64,000 nt of DNA from Galactobacter caseinivorans. GTDB lineage: Bacteria; Actinomycetota; Actinomycetes; Actinomycetales; Micrococcaceae. A program made the translations under genes and the position numbers. This document shows positions 44,033 through 55,804 of this stretch, piece by piece; the stretch's first letter is position 1, and each line of letters starts with the position of its first letter. The DNA lies in the NCBI RefSeq assembly GCF_003640665.1, contig NZ_QQXL01000003.1:62001-126000 (forward strand), given 5' to 3'. Under the pieces are notes generated by a model. That model did not search any database. It had not been told where the DNA came from and saw only the letters and a list, made by a program, of their open reading frames with translations.

Positions 44033-45871
44033 ATGGCACATCTTCTTGGGGCCGAGTCCCTGCATCTTGAATACCCCACCAAAGTCGTTTTTGACTCCGT
44101 CTCCTTGGGCGTGAACGAGGGCGACCGCATTGGCATTGTGGGCCGCAACGGCGACGGCAAGTCCTCGCTCATGGGCATGCTATCCGGCCTGCGCGAGCCC
44201 AACGGCGGCCGCGTCACCGTGCGCGGCGGCGTTACGGTCGGCGTGCTGGATCAGGGGGACACCCTGGAGGATGCGCGCACCGTCGGCGACACCGTGGTGG
44301 GCGGCCGCGAGGAGTACGAATGGGCCGGGGACCCCAAGGTCCGCGACGTGATCTCCGGGCTGCTCTCCGACCTGGACTGGGACGCGCCGGTGGCGGATCT
44401 CTCCGGTGGCCAGCGCCGCCGTGTGGCCCTGGCAGCGCTGCTGACCGGTGACTGGGACGTGCTGGCCCTGGATGAGCCCACCAACCACCTGGACGTTGAG
44501 GCCATCACCTGGCTGGCCCAGCACCTGAAGCGCCGCTGGAGCCCCGCTTCCGGCGGGCTCATGGTCGTGACCCACGATCGCTGGTTCCTTGACGAGGTCT
44601 GCACCGTCACGTGGGAGGTGCACGACCGGCTGGTGGAGTCCTTTGAGGGCGGATACGCGGCGTACATCCTTCAGCGCGTGGAGCGCGATCGTCAGGCGGC
44701 CTCCTCTGAGGCGCGGCGCCTGAACCTGGCCCGCAAGGAGCTGGCGTGGCTGCGCCGCGGGGCCCCGGCACGCACCTCCAAGCCCAAGTTCCGCATCGAC
44801 GCAGCCAACGAGCTCATCGCGGACGTCCCGGAGATTCGCAACAAGGTCTCCTTGCAGTCCCTCTCCGTGGCACGCCTGGGCAAGGACGTGGTGGACCTGA
44901 TTGACGCCGGCGTGAGCTACGGCGAGAAGAAGGTGCTGAACAAGGTGGAGTGGCGCCTTGCTCCGGGGGAGCGCACCGGCATCCTTGGCCCCAACGGTGC
45001 GGGCAAGTCCACTCTGTTGTCGCTTGTCTCTGGCGAGTTGCAGCCCACCACGGGCGTGGTCAAGCGCGGCAGCACCGTGAAGGTGGCCACGCTGACGCAG
45101 CGCATGGATGAGCTGGAGAAGCATATGAAGGACCCGGTGCGCGTGGTCCTGGCCGGCCTGCGCACCTCTTACACCTTTGGCGGCGGGTCCAAGTCGCAGG
45201 ACCTGACGCCCGGTCAGTTGCTGGAGAAGCTTGGCTTCTCCTCTGCGCAGCTCTCCACGCCGGTCAAGGATCTCTCCGGTGGGCAGCAGCGGCGCCTGCA
45301 GCTGCTGCTCATCCTGCTGGAGCAGCCCAATGTGCTGATCCTGGATGAGCCGACCAATGATCTGGATACCGACATGCTGGCGGCCATGGAGGATCTGTTG
45401 GATTCGTGGCCAGGGACGCTGATTGTGGTCTCCCACGATCGCTACTTCCTTGAGCGCGTCACGGATCAGCAGTACGCGGTCCTGGGTGGGCGGCTGCGCC
45501 ACCTGCCCGGCGGCGTGGATGAGTATTTGAAGCGCCGCGCGGCTGGCGAGGGAAGCGTCGTGGGTGCGGGTGACTCCCGCCCGACGTCGGCCGGTGGCGG
45601 TTCTGGGGCACGCGCCGGTGCCAGCGCGGCTGGCGAGGGGCCAAGCGAGGCGGAGCTGCGCGAGGCCCGCAAGGACATGCAGCGCATCACCCGGCGCCTC
45701 AAGAAGGCGGAGCAAGAGGTGAGCAAGGCCGATGCTCGCTTGGCAGCGGCCGCGGATGCCATGGATTTTGAGACCGTGCGTCAGCAGGACGAGCTGCGCC
45801 GCGAGCTCCTGGCTGAGGTGGACGCTCTTGAGGAAGAGTGGATGAACGTGGCGGAACTCACGGAGGGCTGA
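44033..45871 (+). CDS. ABC-F family ATPase
   Basis: A cytosolic translation-associated ABC protein with no membrane domain. It has two ATPase cassettes: Walker A GRNGDGKSS (37-45) and GPNGAGKS, signatures LSGGQRRR and LSGGQQRR, and Walker B LALDEPTNHLD and LILDEPTNDLD. These are joined by the P-site-tRNA-interacting linker (residues about 210-270). A C-terminal coiled coil (about 540-606) follows a Gly/Ala/Ser linker. ATG 44033 has GAGGGG upstream. This is a housekeeping neighbour of ispE in many actinobacteria; an antibiotic-resistance role cannot be judged. Confidence 0.93.
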   Translation: MAHLLGAESLHLEYPTKVVFDSVSLGVNEGDRIGIVGRNGDGKSSLMGMLSGLREPNGGRVTVRGGVTVGVLDQGDTLEDARTVGDTVVGGREEYEWAGDPKVRDVISGLLSDLDWDAPVADLSGGQRRRVALAALLTGDWDVLALDEPTNHLDVEAITWLAQHLKRRWSPASGGLMVVTHDRWFLDEVCTVTWEVHDRLVESFEGGYAAYILQRVERDRQAASSEARRLNLARKELAWLRRGAPARTSKPKFRIDAANELIADVPEIRNKVSLQSLSVARLGKDVVDLIDAGVSYGEKKVLNKVEWRLAPGERTGILGPNGAGKSTLLSLVSGELQPTTGVVKRGSTVKVATLTQRMDELEKHMKDPVRVVLAGLRTSYTFGGGSKSQDLTPGQLLEKLGFSSAQLSTPVKDLSGGQQRRLQLLLILLEQPNVLILDEPTNDLDTDMLAAMEDLLDSWPGTLIVVSHDRYFLERVTDQQYAVLGGRLRHLPGGVDEYLKRRAAGEGSVVGAGDSRPTSAGGGSGARAGASAAGEGPSEAELREARKDMQRITRRLKKAEQEVSKADARLAAAADAMDFETVRQQDELRRELLAEVDALEEEWMNVAELTEG

Positions 45872-45886
45872 CCGCCGTGAGTGGGA

Positions 45887-45926
45887 CCCGTCTTAGCGGG
45901 GTTTTTGTGCGCTAAGACGGGCTTTT
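45887..45926 (+). terminator. Intrinsic terminator after the ABC-F gene
   Basis: A 12-bp perfect stem CCCGTCTTAGCG / CGCTAAGACGGG with an 11-base loop, then CTTTT. It marks the end of the housekeeping block and the left edge of the polysaccharide locus. Confidence 0.9.
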
Positions 45927-45987
45927 GGAGGAAACTTCAGAAAGTTCAAGATATATCTCCGTGCCCAGAGTTGACGGAGATAGATAT

Positions 45988-46016
45988 TTGACTACCCTTG
46001 GGTATGACGCTGTATT
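45988..46016 (+). promoter_or_regulatory. Probable promoter of the polysaccharide operon
   Basis: TTGACT (45988-45993), 17 bases, TGTATT (46011-46016). The surrounding region is clearly AT-richer than its neighbours and holds an inverted repeat upstream (ATATCTCCGT near 45954 and ACGGAGATA near 45973) that could bind a regulator. The leader to the first start is about 125 bases. Confidence 0.6.
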
Positions 46017-46149
46017 AGTTGCCTTGGGGGCAACGAGCCAGTGTCGAGTGCGCGGGGGGTAGCACACCAACTCTGGGGCCCTATGGCTTCTTGGAGTCAG
46101 CCCTTGCCGCGCAGGGGCAGATACAAGAGCTTTATTGGGGGAACACAGA

Positions 46150-47064
46150 ATGAGCACTTTTGTTGATGGGGTGAAGTTTGCAAAAATTCACTCCGCTGAA
46201 AGTCACCAGCAGTTTGAAGAACGCTACTTCTCTGCGCTGAGCAATGCGAATATCTCCGCCATTGCATCGTATGTTTTTGAGCCGGCCGCCACCCAGGCCC
46301 CGGCAGCCGTTCACACCGTCGTCACAGCACGGCCCGCGGTCCATGCGCCGGTCGTTGAGACGCTGACCGTTGAGACTCTGACGGTTGAGACGCTGACCGT
46401 GCCGGCCCCCGCCGCCGCCGCCGAGGCTCCTGAAGCCACGGGAATCCAGGCCGCCGGCCACTGGGCCCAGCGCATCGCCAAGCGCGGCCTGGACATCACG
46501 TTGTCCGGTCTTGGCCTGTTGATCCTGGCTCCGCTGCTGCTCCTGGTCGCGCTGATTGTGCGTCTTGATACGCCCGGCGCCCCTGTCTACACACAGCGCC
46601 GAGTTGGCCTGCGCGGTCAGCAGTTCACCATGTTCAAGTTCCGTAGCATGCGCCAGGATGCGGATCAGATTCGCGCCGCGCTGCTGGAGCAGAACGAGGC
46701 CGCTGGCCCGCTGTTCAAGCTCACGCATGATCCGCGGATCACCCGGGTGGGCCGGTGGCTTCGCGTCACGTCCATCGATGAGCTGCCCCAGCTGTTGAAC
46801 GTCTTCCTTGGTCAGATGTCGCTGGTGGGCCCCCGCCCTGCACTGCCAGAGGAGGTCGCCAGTTACGACAGCAACGCGCTGGGCCGCCTGGAGGTCAAGC
46901 CCGGCTTGACCGGTCTGTGGCAGGTCAGCGGACGCAGCGACCTGGACTGGGATCAGTCACTCGCCCTTGATCTGCACTACGTCCAGCGCTGGACCGTCGC
47001 CGGTGATATCGCCTTGCTTGGCCGCACCGTCGGCGCCGTGGCGACTCGTCGAGGCGCGTACTGA
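46150..47064 (+). CDS. Minimal polyprenyl-phosphate phosphosugar transferase (priming enzyme)
   Basis: 304 residues. It transfers a sugar-1-phosphate from an NDP-sugar to undecaprenyl phosphate to start repeat-unit assembly. It lacks the four-helix N-terminal domain of WbaP/WcaJ proteins. Instead, an approximately 105-residue soluble region with a threefold VETLT repeat precedes one hydrophobic segment (LSGLGLLILAPLLLLVALIV) and the PglC-like catalytic core (KFRSM, SIDELPQLLNVFLGQMSLVGPRP, GLTGLWQVSGRSDL). ATG 46150 is chosen over 46135, which has no ribosome site. It is the first gene of the locus. Confidence 0.92.
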   Translation: MSTFVDGVKFAKIHSAESHQQFEERYFSALSNANISAIASYVFEPAATQAPAAVHTVVTARPAVHAPVVETLTVETLTVETLTVPAPAAAAEAPEATGIQAAGHWAQRIAKRGLDITLSGLGLLILAPLLLLVALIVRLDTPGAPVYTQRRVGLRGQQFTMFKFRSMRQDADQIRAALLEQNEAAGPLFKLTHDPRITRVGRWLRVTSIDELPQLLNVFLGQMSLVGPRPALPEEVASYDSNALGRLEVKPGLTGLWQVSGRSDLDWDQSLALDLHYVQRWTVAGDIALLGRTVGAVATRRGAY

Positions 47065-47552
47065 TGCGCGGGCTTTTGCAAGGAGCAGGCGGTCGGGAAC
47101 GCCAAGGCACCGTGGGCTACGCCGCCGGCGCCTTTGACCTCTTCCATGTGGGCCACCTGAACATCCTGAAGCACAGTGCGGATCGCTGCGACCACCTGGT
47201 CGCCGGCGTGGTCTCTGACGCGGTGCTCCTGGAAACCAAGGGCATTGTTCCGGTCATTCCGGAGGAGGAGAGAGTGCAGATCGTGGCCGCCATGGGTTGC
47301 GTTGACGCCGTCTACGTGGAACGCCAAGTGGACCGCCTGCTCACCTGGGATGACGTTCGTTTTGACGTGTTCTTCAAGGGCGATGACTGGCGTGGCACGC
47401 CAAAGGGTCTCGACTTGGAGCGCCGTCTTGGCCAGCAGGGAGTGCGCGTGGAGTACTTCCCGTACACCGCCTCAACCTCCTCCACCAGGCTCCGGTCGGC
47501 ACTTGACCTGATCGAATCCTCCGCCCGGGTACCCCTCGGCACCAGCGCTTAA
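47064..47552 (+). CDS. TagD-like cytidylyltransferase
   Basis: A 162-residue nucleotidyltransferase with GAFDLFHVGHLNIL (HxGH), FKGDDWRGTPKG and the TSSTRLR motif that replaces ISTT of TagD. It would make a CDP-alcohol such as CDP-glycerol or CDP-ethanolamine from the phosphorylated alcohol and CTP; the substrate is inferred. The ATG overlaps the previous stop (TGATG). A CDP-alcohol phosphotransferase in the same locus is a logical user of the product. Confidence 0.85.
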   Translation: MRGLLQGAGGRERQGTVGYAAGAFDLFHVGHLNILKHSADRCDHLVAGVVSDAVLLETKGIVPVIPEEERVQIVAAMGCVDAVYVERQVDRLLTWDDVRFDVFFKGDDWRGTPKGLDLERRLGQQGVRVEYFPYTASTSSTRLRSALDLIESSARVPLGTSA

Positions 47553-47659
47553 GCAGCGGCTGCGGGCGCTAGCCCGGAACCGCACAGCACCTCTGCACAC
47601 CGACTCGACCGCACCTCTTGAACGTTGAAGAGGCAAGGCGAGCAGAAAGACCCACACAG

Positions 47660-47780
47660 ATGACCACGACCGCTCAGGACCGCACCACAGCCATCGGACC
47701 GATGCTTCAGTCCGTGCGCCGTCACGCTCGGCTTGCGCTGATCGTGGCGCTGGTGGTGTTTGTGGTGACGGCCGTGGCCG
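47660..47780 (+). pseudogene. Chain-length determinant (Wzz/CpsC-like) gene, 5' fragment split by an IS
   Basis: ATG 47660 starts MTTTAQDRTTAIGPMLQSV, then a hydrophobic segment (LALIVALVVFVVTAVA) that is the first transmembrane helix of a Wzz/CpsC-type protein. The reading frame runs into the insertion sequence and ends at a TGA at 47789-47791 after 43 residues. Joining 47780 to 49060 (element plus one CCG copy removed) continues the frame as TAVAVMAYPVKSKA and gives 575 codons. Confidence 0.9.
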
Positions 47781-47812
47781 GGGTCTGCTGAGGGTTTGGT
47801 TGAGTCCGGGGT

Positions 47813-48697
47813 TTATGCCGCCAGAGCGACGGCGCTTCTCATTATGGTCTCGAACTCGACCGGTGTCAGCTTCCCCAACCGGCGCTGGCGGCGTTTGCGG
47901 TGATATTTCCCCTCGATCCATGACACGATCGCGAGCCGAAGTTCTTCCCTGGTGGCCCAAGCCTTCCGGTCGAGCACGTTCTTCTGTAACAGGCTGAAGA
48001 ACGATTCCATCGCCGCGTTATCCCCGCACGCACCCACGCGCCCCATCGAGCCCCGCAGCTGGTACCGTTTCAAGGCCTTCTGAAACTTCCGGCTTCGGAA
48101 TTGACTCCCTCTATCGCTATGCACGATCACGCCCTCCGGGTAACCGCGCTGCACCACCGCGTTTTCGAGCGCTCTCACCGCCAGCGAGGCCTTCATCCGG
48201 CGGTCAATGGCGTATCCCACGATTCGGTTCGAGCAGACGTCCTTGATCGCGCACAAGTACAGCTTCCCCTCACCCGTCCAATGCTCGGTGATGTCAGTGA
48301 GCCATTTCTCATCCAACTCGCCGGCGGTGAAGTCTTTCTGCACGAGATCATCACCCACCGGCTCGCCAGCCTGCGGGTAGCGGCGCTTACGCTTCACGAT
48401 CACTGACTGAATGCCAGCGCTCTTGCACAGCCGCCAGACCCGCCGCTCACTGATCTGATAACCGAGATCGTGGAGATCATCAGCGAGCACCCGGTACCCG
48501 CCCTCGGGGTCCTCCTCATGCAGTTCACGCAGCACCTCGATCAGGTGTGCTTCCTCGATCTCGCGCGCAGATTTCGGGGACCGCAACCACTGGTAGTAGG
48601 CCTGCTCACTGAACCCCAGCACCCGGCACGCCACCGCGACCGGCACCCTCACCTGGGCGCCGGCCGCAGCCATCTCACGGACGAGCGGGTAAATCAT
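47813..48697 (-). CDS. IS3-family transposase OrfB (DDE integrase domain)
   Basis: 294 residues with the HTH_21 segment (YRVLADDLHDLGYQISERRVWRL) and the rve integrase core. The DDE triad is Asp135 (WLTDITEH), Asp195 (VHSDRGSQF) and Glu231 (NAAMESFFS), with the D35E spacing of the IS3 family. It is probably made as an OrfAB fusion by -1 frameshifting; the ATG at 48697 overlaps the orfA stop. Confidence 0.95.
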   Translation of the reverse strand: MIYPLVREMAAAGAQVRVPVAVACRVLGFSEQAYYQWLRSPKSAREIEEAHLIEVLRELHEEDPEGGYRVLADDLHDLGYQISERRVWRLCKSAGIQSVIVKRKRRYPQAGEPVGDDLVQKDFTAGELDEKWLTDITEHWTGEGKLYLCAIKDVCSNRIVGYAIDRRMKASLAVRALENAVVQRGYPEGVIVHSDRGSQFRSRKFQKALKRYQLRGSMGRVGACGDNAAMESFFSLLQKNVLDRKAWATREELRLAIVSWIEGKYHRKRRQRRLGKLTPVEFETIMRSAVALAA

Positions 48698-48987
48698 TTT
48701 GGGGGCGTGATATGCGCCTGCGATAAATACGCTGCTGCACGGCGGAGGACCTCGTTCTCCATTTCAAGCTCACGGATTCGTTTCACCGCCTGCGCCATCT
48801 CTCGCCGCTCCACGGGATCGGTCGACGGGGTCATCCCATGCGACTGGAACCTCGAGTCGCGCACCCACGCTTGGAGCGCGGACTTCGAGACGCCAAGATC
48901 CTTACAGACTGTCTTCTGCGGGATGCCCGACTCGACCAGCGCGACAGCGTCACGCTTGAACTCATCACTGAACACATTCTTCGGCAT
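48694..48987 (-). CDS. IS3-family transposase OrfA (DNA-binding)
   Basis: 97 residues: a helix-turn-helix (FKRDAVALVESG...TVCKDLGVSKSALQAWV) followed by a leucine-zipper-like coiled coil (RREMAQAVKRIRELEMENEV). ATG 48987 lies about nine bases after GGAAGG; an upstream ATG at 48996 directly abuts that site and is less likely. Confidence 0.93.
   Translation of the reverse strand: MPKNVFSDEFKRDAVALVESGIPQKTVCKDLGVSKSALQAWVRDSRFQSHGMTPSTDPVERREMAQAVKRIRELEMENEVLRRAAAYLSQAHITPPK
48697..48703 (-). promoter_or_regulatory. Programmed -1 frameshift site CCCAAAA
   Basis: On the minus strand the orfA frame reads C CCA AAA immediately before its TGA, a perfect X-XXY-YYZ slippery heptamer. Slipping back one base enters the orfB frame. 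This is the normal IS3-family route to OrfAB. Confidence 0.75.
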
Positions 48988-49056
48988 GGCTGCCATCCTT
49001 CCAGCACAGCCTCTCAGCTATGCAATCTTGGACTCAACCAAACCTTCAGCAGACCC

Positions 49057-50666
49057 CCGTGATGGCCTACCCGGTCAAGTCCAAGGCCACGGCAACCGTG
49101 CAGTTGTACCCCATTGCGGGTGGCCTCTCCACGACCACCAACGTCCCCGTGAACGTGTCAACCGAGGCGCGCGCGGGTAGCTCCGATGTGGTGCTGAACA
49201 AGGCCTCTGAGCGTCTGGGCGGGTCCCCGAGCGCGGGGGAGCTGTCTCGTCAGCTGGAGGTGGCCGCGCCGGATGGCAGCCAGAACCTCATGTTTACCGT
49301 CCAGGGGGCCTCCGGGACCAAGTCCGCCGAGCGTGCTAACGCCGTGGCGCAGGCGTACCTGGATCACACCAAGGAACGCGCCGAGGGCATCGTGAAGGCC
49401 GGCTCGGACCGCCTGAGTGCGCTCATTGCCAAGTCCAAGTCCAATCCCGAGCTGGCCAAGAACGTGGCCCAGCTGGAGTTGGCACTGGCGGAGCAGCAGC
49501 AGGTCAACGTGGATCCGGGGCAGCTGGTTGACCCGGCACAGGCCTCGGCCCGTTCCTGGATGCCCACCGTGGTCGTGGCGGTCTTCGCTGGCCTCTTCTT
49601 GGGCCTCATGGCCGGTTTTGCCATGGTTCTGCTCCGGGACCGCATGGCCAAGAACGCGATCGACGCCGGGCGTCTCGCGGCCGTGAGCGGTCACGAAGTG
49701 CTGGACTGGGACGGCGACATGGAGGGAGTCCGCCGCCTCATGGACCGGCTCGCGCGCACCCGCCCAGGTGTCCCCGCTGTGATCATTACCGGTTCCCCGC
49801 TGGCAGCCCAATCGCTGCTGCAGAGCATGGCCTCCGTGGAGAATGAGCGTCAGCGCAACCCAGACGTGGCCGTCATTGACGCTGCACAGGTGATCGATAC
49901 CGGACAGGCCACCGCGCAACTGCTAGAGGCAGTGGAGACCACCTCGGTGCTGCGCCAGGTGTCCCCGGAGTTGGGCATGTCCCGCTTTGTCCGCCTCGCG
50001 GATGTGGCGGTGCCGGTCTTGGTGGCAGATGCACAGACCCCCGTGGCCGAGTTCCTTGAGGCCGTGGACCAAGTCATCGACACGCGCTACGGCGTAGAGA
50101 TTGTCTTCGCTGAGAAGCCACGTTCCTCTGGGCGCCGTCGCAGCAACGTCGTCGCCGCCTCTGGTGCCGCCCCTGCCGCAATCGCTCCCACCCCCGCTGC
50201 TCCCACTGAACCCGCACCCATCCGGCCGCTGCCCACCCCCGAACAGGACCCCCGCGGCCTGGCCGCCTCCGTGCCCGCTGCAGAGCCCGTTGGCCCCGCA
50301 GTGCGCGTCGCGAACCCCACAACGGGGGCTTCGGATCGTGAGGCGGAGGCCGAGTCAGCGCGGGCTCGCGCGGCCCGTCACGCGGCCCCGCAGCAGGGAG
50401 CCGCGGCCCCCAAGCGTCGCACCCTGCGAGGCGCTGGCCGGCCAGCCCCGCAGCTGACCCCAGCCCAGGCCGCCGAGGAAGCGCGCATGCAGGCGCTCGG
50501 GTTCGGCGAGGCGGAGCAGGCTGAGAACACCGTGATCGTGCAGCGGCAGTCGGATAGCGCGCCGGAAGGCACGCCCACGCCGTCGGCCGCCGCCGAACAA
50601 ACCGGCCGCCCTAGGGGAAGCAACCGTGGCAAGCGCCAGGGCTGGAAGGGGGCCACCTCGCGATGA
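49057..50666 (+). pseudogene. Chain-length determinant (Wzz/CpsC-like) gene, 3' fragment
   Basis: Continues the split gene: a periplasmic-side region with coiled-coil character, the second membrane helix (SWMPTVVVAVFAGLFLGLMAGFAMVLL), then an approximately 330-residue cytoplasmic part. The latter resembles a bacterial tyrosine-kinase domain without a P-loop (VIITGSPLAAQSLLQ where GxxxxGKS/T would be) and ends in a Pro/Ala-rich tail. An in-frame ATG inside the IS end (49020) could start a truncated product, but no ribosome site is seen. The 3' end overlaps the next gene (ATGA). Confidence 0.88.
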
Positions 50667-51112
50667 AGATTCTTCTTGTGACCTCGCCCGGCGGGCACCT
50701 GGCCCATCTTTTGGCCCTGCGCAGCTGGTGGCAGGGGCATGACCGGCTCTGGGTCACCGCCCAACAGCCGGACACGGAGCTGGCGCTGGCGGGGGAGCGC
50801 GTGGTGTGGAGCCACTGGCCCACTACACGCAACATCCCCAACGCCATCAAGAACATGGCCCTTGCGGTGCAGGTGCTGCGCGCCGAGCGACCGGACGTCA
50901 TTGTGTCCGACGGCGCCGGCGTTGCGGTGCCGTTCTTCGCGATTGCGCGGGCCATGGGTATCACCACCGCTTACGTGGAGTGCTGTGACCGGGTAGAGGT
51001 TCCCTCGCTGACTGCCAAGCTTTGCTACCCGCTCTCGGATGTGTTCTGCGTGCAATGGGAACGCCAAAAGCGTTCTTTCCCTGAAGCAAACAACATTGGG
51101 GCACTGCTATGA
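50663..51112 (+). CDS. Alg14/PssD-like glycosyltransferase subunit
   Basis: 149 residues. It resembles the N-terminal, membrane-associated half of split GT28-type enzymes (CpsF, PssD, Alg14): MKILLVTSPGGHLAHLLAL, DVIVSDGAGVAVPFF, and AYVECCDRVEVPSLTAK. With the Alg13-like product encoded next (four-base overlap), it would add the second sugar to the lipid-linked primer. Confidence 0.88.
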   Translation: MKILLVTSPGGHLAHLLALRSWWQGHDRLWVTAQQPDTELALAGERVVWSHWPTTRNIPNAIKNMALAVQVLRAERPDVIVSDGAGVAVPFFAIARAMGITTAYVECCDRVEVPSLTAKLCYPLSDVFCVQWERQKRSFPEANNIGALL

Positions 51113-51729
51113 CCGGCCAGCACCGCGATCAGTCCGGGCCCCGTCTGGTGATCAGCGTCGGCACCGACATGCACCCCTTTGACCGCCTGGTGGCCTGGTC
51201 TGAGGCGTTGGCAGAGCAGCATCCCGGCCTCAGGATCATGGTTCAGCACGGTGCAAGCCGTGCCCCCCAGGGCGGCATCGAGTCCGTGCAGGCCACAGAT
51301 CGCGACACGCTGCTGCGCTGGTATGACGGCGCGGATGTGGTGATCACACAGGGCGGGCCCGGTTCCATCCTGGACGCCCGTGCGGTGGGAGTGATCCCGT
51401 TGGTGGTCCCGCGTGATCCCGAGCTTGGTGAGCACGTGGACGGTCACCAGTTGGCCTTCACCCCGCTTATGGAGAGCGAGGGGAACGCCGTCGTGGTTCG
51501 CGACCTCGACACGTTGCAGGAGCTGGTGGCTCAGCGCCTTGCCCACCCCGAGGTGGCCAGAAGCGAGCCCCGCGAGGCTCACCCGGAGCCGGCAACGGAC
51601 GCCCTGGCCCAACTCGTTGACCGGGCGCGTTCCACGCCCCGCCGCCGCGGCATGCTGCTGCGCCGCACCACATCTCTCCTGGCGCCCTCACAACGCACCA
51701 CTCACCCCGCAACTGGAGGCAACGCATGA
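51109..51729 (+). CDS. Alg13/PssE-like glycosyltransferase catalytic subunit
   Basis: 206 residues, the nucleotide-sugar-binding half of the split GT28 enzyme: LVISVGTDMHPFDRL near the N-terminus and VVITQGGPGSILDA...GVIPLVVPRDPELGEHVDGHQ in the sugar-nucleotide site. The C-terminal approximately 50 residues are an Arg/Pro/Thr-rich extension. It is coupled by ATGA overlaps to both neighbours. Confidence 0.88.
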   Translation: MTGQHRDQSGPRLVISVGTDMHPFDRLVAWSEALAEQHPGLRIMVQHGASRAPQGGIESVQATDRDTLLRWYDGADVVITQGGPGSILDARAVGVIPLVVPRDPELGEHVDGHQLAFTPLMESEGNAVVVRDLDTLQELVAQRLAHPEVARSEPREAHPEPATDALAQLVDRARSTPRRRGMLLRRTTSLLAPSQRTTHPATGGNA

Positions 51730-52496
51730 ACGGCGCAACCCGCACCCTCGTTGGCGCGCTCAGCCTGGGCCTCGCTCTGACGCTCTCGGCGTGCCAGTCC
51801 GGATCCACTGACCCCGCCGCTGCGGGGAATGGCTCCGACAGCGCCTCGTCCACGGCAGGCGCCAGCGCGTCCGACGGTTCGGCTGCGCCGAGCGGCTCCG
51901 AGTCCGGGGCGGCGTCCGGTTCTTCCACTCCCGGGGCCTCTGAATCCGGCTCCGCAGCGCCGTCCGCCGGTGCCTCCGGCGAGGTGGACGCCCCCGAGGT
52001 CAAGGCCACGGGAGACGCGGCCAAGACCGTACCCAAAACACTTCCGCCGACCTACCGCAAGGCGCACGCAGAAGAGAGCAAGGCCATCACGTCCTTCCTC
52101 GATGGCGCGGCAACCAGCGGCGAGCCGAGCAAGAAGAGCCAAGGCGACCAGAAGCGGGCCGCCAAGGAAGCCGAATCAGAGTTTGACGACAACGCAGCAG
52201 GAACCGCGTTGAAGGAGCTGCAAAGCGAATACGTCAACAATGCCGTCAACGGACGCACCGTCACGGGGAAGCCAGTCATCAAGGGCACTCCGCGCACCGT
52301 TGATCTGAAGGACGGAAAGAGTCGGATTTTTGTCTGCCTGGACAGCTCGGCCGTAGAGGTCAAGGTGGGTAAGGCAGTAGAGAATCCAGCGTCCGCTCCG
52401 GGCACCCGCACTGCTGTGCATGTCTACGACATGCTCAAAAAGGGCGACCGGTACGTGGTGGAGCGTCACTCCTTCACCAACGATCCGAGCTGCTAA
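51726..52496 (+). CDS. Secreted lipoprotein of the polysaccharide locus
   Basis: 256 residues with a lipoprotein signal (ALSLGLALTLSAC, lipobox LSAC with Cys23), a Ser/Gly/Ala-rich spacer of about 75 residues, and a C-terminal domain with two cysteines (IFVCLDSS and the final DPSC). No known enzyme motif is seen. It overlaps the Alg13-like gene by four bases, so a role in export or attachment of the polymer is plausible. Function is unknown. Confidence 0.8.
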   Translation: MNGATRTLVGALSLGLALTLSACQSGSTDPAAAGNGSDSASSTAGASASDGSAAPSGSESGAASGSSTPGASESGSAAPSAGASGEVDAPEVKATGDAAKTVPKTLPPTYRKAHAEESKAITSFLDGAATSGEPSKKSQGDQKRAAKEAESEFDDNAAGTALKELQSEYVNNAVNGRTVTGKPVIKGTPRTVDLKDGKSRIFVCLDSSAVEVKVGKAVENPASAPGTRTAVHVYDMLKKGDRYVVERHSFTNDPSC

Positions 52497-52642
52497 GGCC
52501 CGGATATTTTGAGCCCGGGCACTGCCCGCCGGCTCACCAGATGCCTCTCTCGTCTTGGAAGAGCGCGTCACAGAAGTAGGCATCACTCAAGCAACAGATC
52601 TGGGGTTGGGGGATCTTCCCCATGACTGAAAGGCAGCACCCG

Positions 52643-55657
<3,015 letters not shown>

Positions 55658-55700
55658 TCTCCCCGGTTGGCTGCCTCCACCAGAGGTAGCCCACCCCTCC

Positions 55701-55740
55701 GCGCGGGATCATCGGCATCTAGTTGCCGGTGGTCCCGCGC
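55701..55740 (+). terminator. Hairpin after the fibrinogen-like gene
   Basis: Arms GCGCGGGA / TCCCGCGC extended by an inner CGGCA / TGCCG pairing, 44 bases after the stop. There is no T-run, so some read-through into the next gene is possible. Confidence 0.55.
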
Positions 55741-55804
55741 ACCACTTACACCGCGGGTCGCCGCCCACCAGGTACGCGGCCCGCGGTGCTAGCGAAAGGC
55801 ACGC

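Larger units (their letters stand above)
47778..49059. mobile_element. IS3-family insertion sequence with CCG target duplication
   Basis: The element spans 47781-49056 (1276 bp), flanked by direct CCG repeats (47778-47780 and 49057-49059). The terminal inverted repeats are 27 bp (47781-47807 and 49030-49056), begin GGGTCTGCTGA and differ at one position. It carries orfA and orfB on the minus strand, opposite to the disrupted gene. The intact inverted repeats, intact orfA/orfB and perfect target duplication indicate a recent insertion. Confidence 0.93.

Noticed and set aside
47781-47807. IS boundary placed at TGCTGA, as is common for IS3 ends
   Set aside because: With that boundary the flanks (GTC and GAC) do not match; starting at GGGTCTGC gives a CCG duplication and restores the disrupted frame.
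49020-50666. An intact separate gene starting at the ATG at 49020
   Set aside because: The first 13 codons lie inside the IS end and there is no ribosome site; the frame is the 3' part of the interrupted chain-length gene.
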